A stretch of DNA of 64,000 nucleotides from Inquilinus sp. KBS0705 (GCA_005938025.2 VCCI02000001.1:372001-436000); one strand, 5' to 3'; shown: positions 26,444 to 36,062, numbered from the stretch's first letter. The notes: generated by a model from the sequence alone, not told the origin. Numbers and translations are program-made.

Positions 26444-27721
26444 ATGTCTGAAACTGCACAATTAAAAATTGGTGATAAAACTTTTGAACTTCCGGTTATT
26501 GAAGGTACAGAAGGTGAGAAGGGGATTGATATTTCGAAGCTACGCGACCTAACCGGCTATGTTACACTTGATATTGGTTACAAAAACACCGGTGCCACAA
26601 AAAGTGCTATTACTTTTTTAGATGGCGAAAAAGGTATTCTAAAATACCGCGGTTACTCGATAGAGCAACTGGCCGAAAACTCCACTTTTATTGAAGTTGC
26701 CTACCTTTTAATTTATGGCGAACTGCCAACTGCCGAACAGTTGGAAGCTTTTGAAGTTGAAATAAGCCATCATACACTGGTGCACGAGGATATGAAGAAG
26801 TTTTTTGATGGTTTCCCGTCAGGCTCGCATCCTATGGGGCAACTATCATCGTTAATTGGTGCATTAGCGGCATTTAACCCTGCATCATTAAAACCCGGCC
26901 TTAGCGCCGAAGAGGTGAATTTGGAGATCATTAAATTGATAGCCAAAATGAGCACCATCGTATCGTGGATATACAAAAAATCGTTAGGCCACCCGGTTAT
27001 ATACCCGCAAAATAAGCTGGATTATGTAACCAACTTTATGCAAATGACCTTTGGCCAGCGCACCGAAGATGTAGAAATAGATAAGGTTGTTGTAAGCGCC
27101 ATGAACAAGCTGCTTATACTGCACGCCGATCACGAGCAAAACTGCTCAACATCAACCGTGCGCATCGTAGGCTCGTCTGATGCTAATTTATATGCTTCAA
27201 TATCTGCAGGTATATCGGCACTTTGGGGCCCGCTGCATGGCGGCGCAAACCAGGCCGTGGTAGAAATGCTGCAACGTATAAAAGAGGATGGTGGCGACGT
27301 TGATAAATGGATAGCTAAGGCTAAAGACAAGAACGACCCGTTCCGCCTGATGGGTTTTGGTCACCGTGTTTACAAAAATTTCGATCCGCGCGCCAAGATC
27401 ATTAAAAAGGCCTGCGATGATATATTAGAAAAACTGAATATTAAAGACGAAACACTGGATATAGCCAAAAAACTGGAAGGCGTTGCCCTAAGCGACCCTT
27501 ACTTTGTTGAACGCAAGCTATACCCTAACGTTGATTTTTATTCGGGTATTATATATACTGCGCTGGGTTTCCCTACAGATATGTTTACCGTTTTATTTGC
27601 TTTAGGCCGTTTACCGGGATGGATAGCACAATGGAAAGAAATGAAAACCAACAAAGAACCTATTGGGCGCCCACGCCAGATATATGTTGGTGCTACCGAT
27701 AGGGAGTATGTTAAAAAATAA
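26444..27721 (+). CDS. gltA: Citrate synthase (type II)
   Basis: 425 residues. The catalytic His motifs are HADHEQNCSTSTVR near 226 and MGFGHRVYKNFDPRAK near 304, with LWGPLHGGANQAV near 263 and the Asp region after VDFYSGI. Length and the N-terminal extension fit the hexameric Gram-negative type. It condenses oxaloacetate and acetyl-CoA to start the TCA cycle. A hairpin terminator separates it from recQ. Confidence 0.97.
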   Translation: MSETAQLKIGDKTFELPVIEGTEGEKGIDISKLRDLTGYVTLDIGYKNTGATKSAITFLDGEKGILKYRGYSIEQLAENSTFIEVAYLLIYGELPTAEQLEAFEVEISHHTLVHEDMKKFFDGFPSGSHPMGQLSSLIGALAAFNPASLKPGLSAEEVNLEIIKLIAKMSTIVSWIYKKSLGHPVIYPQNKLDYVTNFMQMTFGQRTEDVEIDKVVVSAMNKLLILHADHEQNCSTSTVRIVGSSDANLYASISAGISALWGPLHGGANQAVVEMLQRIKEDGGDVDKWIAKAKDKNDPFRLMGFGHRVYKNFDPRAKIIKKACDDILEKLNIKDETLDIAKKLEGVALSDPYFVERKLYPNVDFYSGIIYTALGFPTDMFTVLFALGRLPGWIAQWKEMKTNKEPIGRPRQIYVGATDREYVKK

Positions 27722-27748
27722 GAACAGTATAACCATCGTAAATAATAT

Positions 27749-27777
27749 AAAGCCCGCTAAACAGTGGGCTTTGTTTG
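27749..27777 (+). terminator. Terminator after gltA
   Basis: AAAGCCCGCT and AGTGGGCTTT pair through one G-U, with loop AAAC and a T-rich tail. Confidence 0.75.
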
Positions 27778-27787
27778 TAAATAATAA

Positions 27788-29680
27788 ATGACGCCACGCG
27801 AAATACTTAAGCAATATTGGAACCATGACGACTTTCGCCCTATGCAGGCCGAGATCATCAATTCGGTATTGGACGGCAAGGATACGCTGGCTTTACTGCC
27901 TACCGGTGGCGGTAAATCGGTATGTTTCCAGGTGCCTGCGCTGGCAAAAGAGGGGATATGCATAGTGGTATCGCCCCTTATCGCTTTGATGAAAGACCAG
28001 GTAGAAAACCTGAAGGCAAAAGGTATCCAGGCTATGTCTATTGTGTCGGGTATGGGCAAGCGCGAGGTAGATATCGCTTTAGATAACTGCGTTTACGGCC
28101 CGGTGAAGTTTTTATACCTGTCGCCCGAGCGTTTATTGTCTGATTTGGTGCGCGAGCGTATCAAGTACATGAACGTGAACCTTTTTGCGGTAGACGAGGC
28201 GCATTGTATATCGCAATGGGGTTACGATTTTAGGCCGGCATACCTGCACATAGCCGATCTGCGCCAACTGCACCCTGATGTACCTGTATTAGCGCTTACG
28301 GCCACCGCTACCGCCGAAGTAAGAGATGATATACAGGATAAGTTGCTATTTAATAATGGTATAGTTTATCAGCAAAGCTTCGCCCGCCGTAACATTAGCT
28401 ATGTGGTGCAAAACACCGAGGACAAAAGCCGTAAGTTAATAGATATTGCACAGGGCATAAAAGGCAGCGGGATTGTATATGTGCGCACCCGTAAAGAAAC
28501 CTTTGAAGTGGCACAGCTATATAACCAGAACGGCATAAAGGCCGATTACTATAATGCCCGTTTAAGCAGCGACGAGCGATCGGAAAAGCAAAATGCCTGG
28601 AAGAATAACCAAACCCGCATTATTGTAGCTACCAACGCCTTTGGTATGGGTATAGATAAGCCCGATGTGCGCTTTGTAATACATAAAGATATCCCCGATA
28701 GCCTGGAAGCCTATTACCAGGAAGCCGGGCGTGCCGGCCGCGACGAGCAAAAGGGGTATGCTATATTACTATATAACCACAGCGACCGCTTAAAGCAAGA
28801 AAAACGGTTCCTGCTGAGCTTCCCTTCGGTGCAGGAAATAAAGCAGATATATCATCACCTTGCTAATTATTGCCAATTGGCCTATGATGCAGGCGAGGGC
28901 TTGAGCTTTGACCTTGACCTGGGTGAGTTTTGCAGCCGGTTTCAACTGGATGCTATTAAAACCATTAATGCGTTAAAGTTTTTAGAGCAGGATGATTACC
29001 TGGCGTTTAACGAGAGTGTGTTTTTACCATCGCGGTTCAGGTTTGAGGTGCTGAACGAGGAATTATACAACTTTCAGATACAAAACCCGGGGTGGGATCC
29101 ATTTATTAAAACCCTGCTGCGCTCGTATGGCGGGTCGTTTGAAAATTATGTGCGGGTAAAGGAGTTTGATATGGCCAGGCGCACCGGCATGAACACCCAA
29201 CAGGTAATTGACGGTTTAAAGCAACTGCAGGATTTTAACCTGCTTAGCTATTTACCACAAACCGATAAACCACAAATTACCTGGTTAAAAGCACGAAGGC
29301 ATGCTAATAACTTATATATTAATAAGGCGTATATAGAGCAGCGTAAAGAAACCTATCGCCAAAAAATAGAGGCGGTGTTTGCCTATGCCCAGCACCACCG
29401 TTGCCGTAGCCAAATGTTATTGGCTTATTTTGATGAGCCCAACGCCACCAGATGCGGCGTATGCGATGTTTGCCTTGAAGAGCGCCGCCAAAAGCGCCAC
29501 GAGGAGATATTTGATGATATTACCAGCGATATTGTGCACTTGCTAAGCACCACCAACCGCAGCCTTAACGAATTGATGGGCTCGCTTAAACAAGGTACCG
29601 AAAAAGAGAAGATAGAAACCATCCGTTTACTGCTGGATGCAGGCAAAATAAAGACGGATGGCGAACATTATTATCTTTAA
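27788..29680 (+). CDS. recQ: ATP-dependent DNA helicase, RecQ family
   Basis: 630 residues. Walker A LLPTGGGKSVCFQVPA near 38, DEAH box AVDEAHCISQWGYDFRP near 136, and motif VI QEAGRAGRDEQKG near 309. The RecQ zinc-binding region has CGVCDVC near 557. A short winged-helix part follows but the HRDC domain of full RecQ is absent, a form common in Bacteroidota beside a longer RecQ. It unwinds DNA 3'-5' in recombination and repair. Confidence 0.92.
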   Translation: MTPREILKQYWNHDDFRPMQAEIINSVLDGKDTLALLPTGGGKSVCFQVPALAKEGICIVVSPLIALMKDQVENLKAKGIQAMSIVSGMGKREVDIALDNCVYGPVKFLYLSPERLLSDLVRERIKYMNVNLFAVDEAHCISQWGYDFRPAYLHIADLRQLHPDVPVLALTATATAEVRDDIQDKLLFNNGIVYQQSFARRNISYVVQNTEDKSRKLIDIAQGIKGSGIVYVRTRKETFEVAQLYNQNGIKADYYNARLSSDERSEKQNAWKNNQTRIIVATNAFGMGIDKPDVRFVIHKDIPDSLEAYYQEAGRAGRDEQKGYAILLYNHSDRLKQEKRFLLSFPSVQEIKQIYHHLANYCQLAYDAGEGLSFDLDLGEFCSRFQLDAIKTINALKFLEQDDYLAFNESVFLPSRFRFEVLNEELYNFQIQNPGWDPFIKTLLRSYGGSFENYVRVKEFDMARRTGMNTQQVIDGLKQLQDFNLLSYLPQTDKPQITWLKARRHANNLYINKAYIEQRKETYRQKIEAVFAYAQHHRCRSQMLLAYFDEPNATRCGVCDVCLEERRQKRHEEIFDDITSDIVHLLSTTNRSLNELMGSLKQGTEKEKIETIRLLLDAGKIKTDGEHYYL

Positions 29681-29754
29681 ATAACCGTTGTTTTATCGCT
29701 TTTGCTACTTACTCAAGCATATTTACCTACTGCGTTTCAATTTTCCCCGTCGTT

Positions 29755-29783
29755 TTCACCGACCATAATTCGCCGTTCACCGA
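29755..29783 (+). promoter_or_regulatory. Direct repeat TTCACCGA, 21-bp period, copy 1
   Basis: TTCACCGA at 29755-29762 and 29776-29783, exactly two helical turns apart, 37 bases before the ECF-like -35. This layout is typical of LytTR-type response-regulator sites. Identical layout upstream of the next gene. Confidence 0.55.
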
Positions 29784-29820
29784 CATTAATAGGGTGTACG
29801 TCTATTTGACGGTTATTGGC

Positions 29821-29846
29821 TGTAACGTTTTTAAAGTGAGGGCGTC
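29821..29846 (+). promoter_or_regulatory. ECF-like promoter of GIN gene 1
   Basis: TGTAAC, 16 bases, CGTC; resembles ECF sigma promoters with -35 TGTAAC and -10 CGTC or CGAC. ATG is 67 bases downstream. Confidence 0.55.
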
Positions 29847-29913
29847 ATATTGGTGTATTTAATAACAAGAAAACATTAAGCAATTGACAATCAAAATATT
29901 AAAAAGCAATAAA

Positions 29914-30519
29914 ATGAAAACGAAATTTTTAACCATAGCAACCATCTTCACTTTAGCATTAGGAACAGTAAGTTCAACATATGCATCAGTAACTAACAAT
30001 AACAACGAAGAAGTAAGCACTACTTTAACTAATGTTAGCAACATCAGCAAAATCGAGATCCGCGGTAATGTGGAACTATATGTATCTGACGGTACTACCG
30101 ACCAGGTTAAAGTTTACAACAAGTACTATTCAGAAAGCGCGCTGGTGCAAAACCAAAATGGTGTACTGCGTATATCATCATACACAGCAAAAAAATTAGT
30201 AGTGTGGGTTACCGCTGCCGATCTGCGCTCGATATCAGCTTACGATAATGCATCTGTAAAATCATTCGGTAAACTATCTAAGATCGATTTAGATGTAAAC
30301 CTTTATAACACCGCATCGGCGCAATTAAACGTTGATGCCTACAAAGCAAACGTAACGGTAAACGACCGTGCAACGGCCGACATTAGCGGTACCATTAACG
30401 ATTATAGCCTGAATCACGACCAGTCTGCAACTGTTAACCAGACCAACCTTGTTGCCGAAAAAGCAAACAATAACTTAACCAACATTACAAAGCCAACTAC
30501 CGAGTTAGCTATCCTGTAA
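29914..30519 (+). CDS. Exported GIN-domain (DUF2807-like) protein, paralogue 1
   Basis: 201 residues from ATG 29914. Signal peptide MKTKFLTIATIFTLALGTVS then a mature domain with KIEIRGNVELYVSDG, ENQNGVLRISSYTAKKLVVW-like text and SAYDNASVKSFG, the repeating beta-strand pattern of GIN/DUF2807 adhesin-like proteins. The TTG at 29884 would put a basic tail ahead of the signal peptide. The paralogue at 30855 shares most of the mature region. GIN proteins are envelope proteins of unknown role; the promoter arrangement suggests envelope-stress control. Confidence 0.85.
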   Translation: MKTKFLTIATIFTLALGTVSSTYASVTNNNNEEVSTTLTNVSNISKIEIRGNVELYVSDGTTDQVKVYNKYYSESALVQNQNGVLRISSYTAKKLVVWVTAADLRSISAYDNASVKSFGKLSKIDLDVNLYNTASAQLNVDAYKANVTVNDRATADISGTINDYSLNHDQSATVNQTNLVAEKANNNLTNITKPTTELAIL

Positions 30520-30553
30520 GCATTACTTTTGCAAAAGTTCAACATATATCTAA

Positions 30554-30584
30554 AGGCCACCGCTAAACTCGGTGGCTTTTTTTG
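30554..30584 (+). terminator. Terminator after GIN gene 1
   Basis: GCCACCG and CGGTGGC stem with loop CTAAACT and seven Ts. Confidence 0.85.
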
Positions 30585-30704
30585 TTTATAGACTATGTCT
30601 GCTTTTCCTTTTAGTTTTTTTACCTGCACTTATTCCAATAGCGATCTATCGCTTTAGCTTATAACTTTTGGCTTACTGCTTTAGGCTTTTAACTCACATC
30701 CGTA

Positions 30705-30733
30705 TTCACCGATTGATCTCCTGCGTTCACCGA
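30705..30733 (+). promoter_or_regulatory. Direct repeat TTCACCGA, 21-bp period, copy 2
   Basis: TTCACCGA at 30705-30712 and 30726-30733, again 37 bases before TGTAAC. The spacers differ in sequence from copy 1, so the repeats themselves have been kept. Confidence 0.55.
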
Positions 30734-30770
30734 TATAATACCCCTTTGTGTCTAAAATACACTATTTAGC

Positions 30771-30796
30771 TGTAACGTTTCTACGTGTGGGTCGTC
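30771..30796 (+). promoter_or_regulatory. ECF-like promoter of GIN gene 2
   Basis: TGTAAC-N16-CGTC, same spacing as gene 1; ATG is 58 bases downstream. Confidence 0.55.
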
Positions 30797-30854
30797 TTAT
30801 AGATGTATTTAAAAACAACATAACATAAAGTATTCATAATCAAAATAATATATC

Positions 30855-31454
30855 ATGAAAACAAAATTTTTAACCATCGTAGCTTTAATAGTTTTAGCAG
30901 TGGTTGCCAGCAAAAACACTTACGCAAGTGAAAATAATTCTAACGAAGATGTAACCGTTTTAACCAACGTTAGCCACATCAATAAAATAGAGATACACGG
31001 AAACGTTGAGCTTTATGTATCTGACGGTACTGCCGACCAGGTTAAGGTTTACAACAAGTATTATTCTGAAAGTGCTTTGGTACAAAGCCAAAACGGTGTA
31101 TTACGTATATCATCATACAAAGCACAAAAATTAGTGGTTTGGGTAACAGCTGCCGATTTGCGCGCTATATCTGCTTATGATAATGCCGAAGTAAAATCAT
31201 TTGGTAACTTATCAAAAATTGATTTGGATGTAAACCTTTATAATAACTCGACTGCAGTTTTAAACTTAGAAGCTTACAAAGCAAACATTACTGTAAACGA
31301 TAACGCTAAAGTAGCCTTAACAGGTAGTGTAAACGAATACAGCTTACAATATGCACAAGCTGCTAATGTTACACAAAACGACTTTACAGCTGTAAACATT
31401 ACAAAAACTCAAATAGGTAATAAAGCAAAAAACATCGAATTAGCCGGCCTATAA
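30855..31454 (+). CDS. Exported GIN-domain protein, paralogue 2
   Basis: 199 residues. Signal peptide MKTKFLTIVALIVLAVVASK, then KIEIHGNVELYVSDGTADQV and VNEYSLQYAQAANVTQND. The central part (about residues 40-125) is nearly identical to paralogue 1, while the C-termini diverge. Same promoter and direct-repeat arrangement as paralogue 1. It is an old tandem duplication kept with its control region. Terminator at 31480. Confidence 0.85.
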   Translation: MKTKFLTIVALIVLAVVASKNTYASENNSNEDVTVLTNVSHINKIEIHGNVELYVSDGTADQVKVYNKYYSESALVQSQNGVLRISSYKAQKLVVWVTAADLRAISAYDNAEVKSFGNLSKIDLDVNLYNNSTAVLNLEAYKANITVNDNAKVALTGSVNEYSLQYAQAANVTQNDFTAVNITKTQIGNKAKNIELAGL

Positions 31455-31479
31455 TTATACTTATCACCATCTGCCTGTA

Positions 31480-31513
31480 AAAGCTGCCGAAAAAACATTG
31501 GCGGCTTTTTTTA
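31480..31513 (+). terminator. Terminator after GIN gene 2
   Basis: AAGCTGCCG and GGCGGCTTTTT pair imperfectly around AAAAAACATT, ending in a long T run. Confidence 0.7.
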
Positions 31514-31519
31514 TTTTAA

Positions 31520-31546
31520 TGTAACTTCAAAAGCAATTACGTTGTC
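31520..31546 (+). promoter_or_regulatory. ECF-like promoter of GIN gene 3
   Basis: TGTAAC-N16-TTGTC, 27 bases before the ATG. No TTCACCGA repeats are present here. Confidence 0.35.
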
Positions 31547-31573
31547 TAATCAAACAAAAACCATTAAATAACC

Positions 31574-32299
31574 ATGAAAAAGCTATACACAACCCTATTT
31601 ATATTAGTAACCTTCGCTTCAGTTTGTTCGCTATCATCTTGCCAGCGTTTCAGGTGTAAACGCGGATCGGGCAACCAGGTAACCGAAAACCGTAAGCTTA
31701 GCGACTTTAACAGCGTAGATATATCCGGCGGCTTTAAAGTAACCGTTGTACAGGATAGCTCGCAAACAATCGCGGTGCATGCCGATGATAACCTGATGAA
31801 ATATATTGAAACATCGGTAACGGGTGGTAAGCTGCGTATTAAAACACGCAGAAACATTTGCAGCAGCGGCGAAATTACGCTTGTTATTGGGGTGCGTAAC
31901 TTAAACGAAGTTGACGCATCGGGTGCCGTTGATTTAACCTCACAAGGCCGTATCAATACCGGCGATTTCCACTTCGACCTTTCGGGCTCAACAAAAATCA
32001 CCATGGAGCTAAACGCTGCAAATGTAACCACCAGCGGAAGCGGATCAACCGAGTTACATTTAAAAGGCCAGGCAGCATCACATAATATTGATTTAAGCGG
32101 CAGCGGCGATATACAGGCCCTTGATTTTGTTGTTGGCAAATATAATATAGAAACATCGGGTGCAAGCCATTGCAAAATAAATGTGCTAAACACATTAAGC
32201 GTGCATACCAGTGGCGCATCAGATATTCAGTACCGCGGTAACCCATCAAACGTTAGTAACGATCAATCAGGCGCTTCATCAATAACCAAGATAGATTAA
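31574..32299 (+). CDS. GIN-domain (DUF2807) lipoprotein
   Basis: 241 residues. Lipoprotein signal with lipobox LSSC near residue 23 (FASVCSLSSC). The mature part is a full DUF2807 domain: FNSVDISGGFKVTVVQDSSQ at about 43-62, then beta-helix-like repeats rich in SGS (DLSGSTKITMELNAANVTTS, SGSGDIQALDF, HTSGASDIQYRG). Likely anchored in the envelope, adhesin-like or scaffold-like; the function of the family is not known. It follows the two smaller paralogues and has its own ECF-like promoter. Confidence 0.9.
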   Translation: MKKLYTTLFILVTFASVCSLSSCQRFRCKRGSGNQVTENRKLSDFNSVDISGGFKVTVVQDSSQTIAVHADDNLMKYIETSVTGGKLRIKTRRNICSSGEITLVIGVRNLNEVDASGAVDLTSQGRINTGDFHFDLSGSTKITMELNAANVTTSGSGSTELHLKGQAASHNIDLSGSGDIQALDFVVGKYNIETSGASHCKINVLNTLSVHTSGASDIQYRGNPSNVSNDQSGASSITKID

Positions 32300-32366
32300 T
32301 GTTGATAAGCAGGACGTCATAAAAAATTGATAGCCTTTCTTCTGTAAAAAAGTTCAAAAATATTCG

Positions 32367-32374
32367 TACTTTTG
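32367..32374 (+). promoter_or_regulatory. -7 box for tig
   Basis: TACTTTTG fits TAnnTTTG; the leader would be about 60 bases. Confidence 0.5.
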
Positions 32375-32385
32375 CGCCTCTAAAA

Positions 32386-32410
32386 GCCGCACGTGCACAA
32401 CACGTGCGGC
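32386..32410 (+). promoter_or_regulatory. Perfect hairpin in the tig leader
   Basis: GCCGCACGTG, five-base loop CACAA, CACGTGCGGC: ten perfect GC-rich pairs just after the presumed start of transcription. No T run follows, so it is more likely an mRNA-stability or attenuation element than a terminator. Confidence 0.55.
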
Positions 32411-32442
32411 CCTATTTTAAAGAAATAAATACAAGGTAAAAG

Positions 32443-33795
32443 ATGAATATATCACAGGAAAGAATTGACGACCTGAATACAGTTGTAAAAATCAACATTA
32501 ACCCTTCAGATTACCAGCCAAGGGTTGAAAAAGCAATGAAAGAACATGCTAAAAAAGCAAAAATGCCAGGCTTTCGCCCGGGTATGGTTCCGGTTGCACA
32601 TATCAAAAAAATGTACGGTAAAAGCATCCTGGTCGATGAGATCAACAACATGCTGTCTGATACATTAAACAAATACCTTGATGAAGAAAAACTGGAAGTA
32701 TTAGGCCAGCCATTGCCTAAACTGGATGACGATAAAAAAGAATACAACTGGGATTTTGCCGACGATTTTGAGTTTAACTACGAAATTGGTTTAGCCCCTG
32801 ACTTTAAATTGGAGTACACATCAAAAGATAAGCTTACCCAATACGATATTAAAGCCGATGACGAAACACTGGCATCGCGTATCAAAAATATTCGCCGTAG
32901 CTATGGCAAAATGTCAAATCCTGACGTATCGGCAGAAGATGATGTGCTTTACGCCGAATTAACTCAGCTTTCTCCGGATGGTTCTGTTTTTGAGGATGGC
33001 ATTAGCAATACAACTTCGGTACGTTTAGAAAATATTAAGGACGAGAAAATAAAAAAATCTTTAATAGGTTTAAAAAAGGGAGACGAAGTAACGCTTGACA
33101 TTCAGAAAGCTTTTGATAACGACGCGGCTAAGGTTGCCGGTTTATTAAAAGTAGACGAAGAAACAGCAGCTGATTTAAAATCGAATTTTAAGTTAACGGT
33201 AAAAAATGTTAACCGTTTAGAAGAAAGCGATTTAAACCAGGAGTTCTTTGATAAATTATTTGGTGAAGGGGTAGTTACTGACGAAGCCGGTTTCCGTGCT
33301 AAAATTACCGAAGAGATTGAAGGGATGATGAAACAGGATAGCGAGCGCAGGCTGCAGAATGACATCTACAACTACAGTATCAACAAGGTTAATTTTAATT
33401 TACCTGACGAATTTTTAAAACGCTGGTTAAAGGCAACCAACGAACAATTATCACAGGAAGAACTGGAAGGTGGTTATAACGATTTTGCTAAAAACCTTAA
33501 ATGGACGCTTATTGCAAACAAAATAATTAAGGATAACAACATCGAAATTAAATACGATGAAGTTTTCTCTTATGCAAAAGCAAGCTTAGATCAGCAATTC
33601 AGGATGTACAGCCAGCAAGCGCTACCAGAGGAGCAATTGGCACAGTACACAGTACAATACCTGCAAAACAAAGAGAACGCGAACAAGATTTTTGAAGAAG
33701 TAAAAGCCATGAAGGTTTTTGACTACATTAAAAGTGTTGTTACGCTTGATAAAAAAGAAATACTATTTACCGAGTTTAACAAACTACCGGAATAA
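32443..33795 (+). CDS. tig: Trigger factor
   Basis: 450 residues. The N-terminal ribosome-binding domain has GFRPGMVPVAHIKKMYGKSI with the signature FRxGxxP. The middle FKBP-like domain is degenerate and the C-terminal helical domain is long (about 250-430), as in Bacteroidota. It is a ribosome-bound chaperone for nascent chains. It heads a tig-clpP-clpX block, the common arrangement, though each gene has its own terminator-like hairpin. Confidence 0.93.
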   Translation: MNISQERIDDLNTVVKININPSDYQPRVEKAMKEHAKKAKMPGFRPGMVPVAHIKKMYGKSILVDEINNMLSDTLNKYLDEEKLEVLGQPLPKLDDDKKEYNWDFADDFEFNYEIGLAPDFKLEYTSKDKLTQYDIKADDETLASRIKNIRRSYGKMSNPDVSAEDDVLYAELTQLSPDGSVFEDGISNTTSVRLENIKDEKIKKSLIGLKKGDEVTLDIQKAFDNDAAKVAGLLKVDEETAADLKSNFKLTVKNVNRLEESDLNQEFFDKLFGEGVVTDEAGFRAKITEEIEGMMKQDSERRLQNDIYNYSINKVNFNLPDEFLKRWLKATNEQLSQEELEGGYNDFAKNLKWTLIANKIIKDNNIEIKYDEVFSYAKASLDQQFRMYSQQALPEEQLAQYTVQYLQNKENANKIFEEVKAMKVFDYIKSVVTLDKKEILFTEFNKLPE

Positions 33796-33824
33796 GTAAG
33801 GCTTTTATATAATCATAACTTTAC

Positions 33825-33855
33825 CAAAAGCATTTGCCTACCGCAAATGCTTTTG
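33825..33855 (+). terminator. Terminator after tig
   Basis: CAAAAGCATTTGC and GCAAATGCTTTTG form a perfect 13-bp stem with loop CTACC. Confidence 0.85.
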
Positions 33856-33992
33856 TGTTATATGCGTTTTTTTACCCTACCGGTGACCAATTAATTTTTA
33901 CTTTAAACAAACTTAATAGTGTAAAAACTATTCAACTAAAAACTATATTTATCGCAGTTACCTAAAAGCATACATTATATAAAACACATATC

Positions 33993-34697
33993 ATGAGTAG
34001 TAATATTGATAAGAACGAATTCCGTAAATATGCTGTTAAGCATCACCGCATAAACAGTATATATGTAGATAAATTTATAGCCGGTGTTGACAGGGCAAAA
34101 CTGCCAACCGGTATGACCCCCTATATCATAGAAGAGCGCCAGATGAATGTGGCCCAGATGGACGTATTTTCGCGTTTAATGATGGACCGCATTATTTTCC
34201 TGGGCGATGCCATTTATGAAAATATCGCAAACATTATTCAAGCTCAATTGCTGTTCTTGCAGTCGGCAGATAGCAAACGCGATATCCAGATATATATCAA
34301 CTCGCCGGGTGGTTCAGTTTATGCCGGTTTAGGTATATACGATACCATGCAGTTTATATCAAACGATGTAGCTACTATATGTACAGGTATGGCAGCATCA
34401 ATGGGGGCCGTATTGTTAGTAGCCGGTACAAAAGGTAAGCGCGCGGCTTTACCACATGCAAGGGTAATGATACACCAGCCATCGGGCGGTGCACAGGGCC
34501 AGCAATCGGATATCGAGATCACGTATCACGAGATTACTAAACTGAAAAAAGAATTGTACCAGATAATTGCCGACCATAGCGGAACTGATTACCAAAAAGT
34601 TTGGGATGCATCAGACCGCGACCATTGGATGATTGCTGAAGAAGCAAAAGAATTTGGTATGGTTGACGAGATTTTAAGAGGAAATAAAACCATATAA
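33993..34697 (+). CDS. clpP: ATP-dependent Clp protease proteolytic subunit
   Basis: 234 residues. The nucleophile Ser is in CTGMAASMGAVLLVAG near 124, and the His in ARVMIHQPSGGAQGQ near 149. DRIIFLGDAIYENIANIIQ and INSPGGSVYAGLGIYDTMQF are conserved. The N-terminus is about 30 residues longer than E. coli ClpP, typical of the group. It degrades proteins fed by ClpX, encoded just downstream. Confidence 0.97.
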   Translation: MSSNIDKNEFRKYAVKHHRINSIYVDKFIAGVDRAKLPTGMTPYIIEERQMNVAQMDVFSRLMMDRIIFLGDAIYENIANIIQAQLLFLQSADSKRDIQIYINSPGGSVYAGLGIYDTMQFISNDVATICTGMAASMGAVLLVAGTKGKRAALPHARVMIHQPSGGAQGQQSDIEITYHEITKLKKELYQIIADHSGTDYQKVWDASDRDHWMIAEEAKEFGMVDEILRGNKTI

Positions 34698-34708
34698 TCT
34701 GTTGTTGC

Positions 34709-34739
34709 ACAAAGTAGTTTTAACCGTATACTACTTTGT
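34709..34739 (+). terminator. Hairpin after clpP
   Basis: ACAAAGTAG and CTACTTTGT pair around a 13-base loop, followed by TTATAT. A weak terminator or processing site between clpP and clpX. Confidence 0.5.
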
Positions 34740-34781
34740 TATATATAAGCAATTGATTATTTTTGATTAAATACTAAGCAG

Positions 34782-36020
34782 ATGAACAAGAACAGCAAGG
34801 AGATCAGGTGCTCATTTTGCGGCGCAGGTAAGCAGGACTCCCTGATGCTGATAGCAGGGCTTGACGCGCACATTTGTGATAAATGTGTAAATCAGGCTAA
34901 TGAGATACTTGCCGAAGAGCTTAAAGTACGTAAGGTAAAAGCGTCGCCAAGTGCCCCTGCTATGTTAAAGCCGGCAGAGATTAAAGGCCACCTTGACCAA
35001 TACATTATTGGCCAGGATGATGCAAAAAAGGTATTGTCTGTAGCAGTATACAATCATTACAAGCGCTTAAACCAGCGTGTTGATAAAGATGAGGTAGAGA
35101 TAGAAAAATCGAACATTATAATGGTCGGTGAAACCGGTACGGGTAAAACTTTGCTGGCTAAAACACTTGCCAAAGTATTAAACGTTCCGTTTTGTATTTG
35201 CGATGCTACCGTATTAACCGAGGCCGGTTACGTAGGCGAGGATGTGGAAAGTATACTTACCCGCCTTTTGCAATCTGCAGATTATGATGTAAACACTGCC
35301 GAACGCGGTATTGTATATATTGATGAGGTAGATAAAATTGCCCGTAAAAGCGATAACGCATCCATCACCCGCGATGTAAGCGGCGAAGGTGTGCAACAAG
35401 CTTTGTTAAAAATACTGGAAGGTACCATGGTTAATGTACCACCACAAGGTGGCCGTAAACACCCGGACCAAAAAATGATAACGGTTAACACCAGCAATAT
35501 TTTATTTATTTGCGGCGGTGCTTTTGATGGCATTGACAGGAAAATAGCCAACAGGCTGCGTACACAAACGGTAGGTTATAAATTAAAGCGTGATGACGGC
35601 GATGTAGACCTGAAGAACCTTTACAAGTACATTACCCCGCAGGATCTGAAGTCGTTTGGGTTAATACCTGAACTGATTGGCCGTTTACCGGTGCTAACTT
35701 ACCTGAACCCTTTAGACAGGGAAGCTTTGCACAATATACTTACCGAGCCTAAAAACTCGTTGCTTAAACAATATAAAAAGCTGTTTGAATACGAAGGCGT
35801 TAAGCTCGAGTTTGATATCGAGGTTTTGGATTTTATTGTTGACAAAGCAATGGAGTTTAAGTTAGGCGCACGTGGCCTGCGCTCTATTTGCGAAGCCATC
35901 ATGATAGACGCGATGTTTGAGTTCCCATCAAAAAAGGACGTGAAGCGATTAAATGTAACGCTTGATTACGCGATGGAGAAATTCGAAAAATCGGACCTTA
36001 AAAAGTTAAAAGTGGCTTAA
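34782..36020 (+). CDS. clpX: ATP-dependent Clp protease ATP-binding subunit ClpX
   Basis: 412 residues. N-terminal zinc finger [17 protein letters not shown] ending HICDKC (residues 10-36). Walker [16 protein letters not shown] near 112, Walker [14 protein letters not shown] near 178, pore loop and sensor-2 text [16 protein letters not shown] near 364. It unfolds tagged proteins and threads them into ClpP. Confidence 0.98.
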   Translation: MNKNSKEIRCSFCGAGKQDSLMLIAGLDAHICDKCVNQANEILAEELKVRKVKASPSAPAMLKPAEIKGHLDQYIIGQDDAKKVLSVAVYNHYKRLNQRVDKDEVEIEKSNIIMVGETGTGKTLLAKTLAKVLNVPFCICDATVLTEAGYVGEDVESILTRLLQSADYDVNTAERGIVYIDEVDKIARKSDNASITRDVSGEGVQQALLKILEGTMVNVPPQGGRKHPDQKMITVNTSNILFICGGAFDGIDRKIANRLRTQTVGYKLKRDDGDVDLKNLYKYITPQDLKSFGLIPELIGRLPVLTYLNPLDREALHNILTEPKNSLLKQYKKLFEYEGVKLEFDIEVLDFIVDKAMEFKLGARGLRSICEAIMIDAMFEFPSKKDVKRLNVTLDYAMEKFEKSDLKKLKVA

Positions 36021-36062
36021 CACAAACCATACAGGCGAAAGCTATATTTGGAATAATAAACG

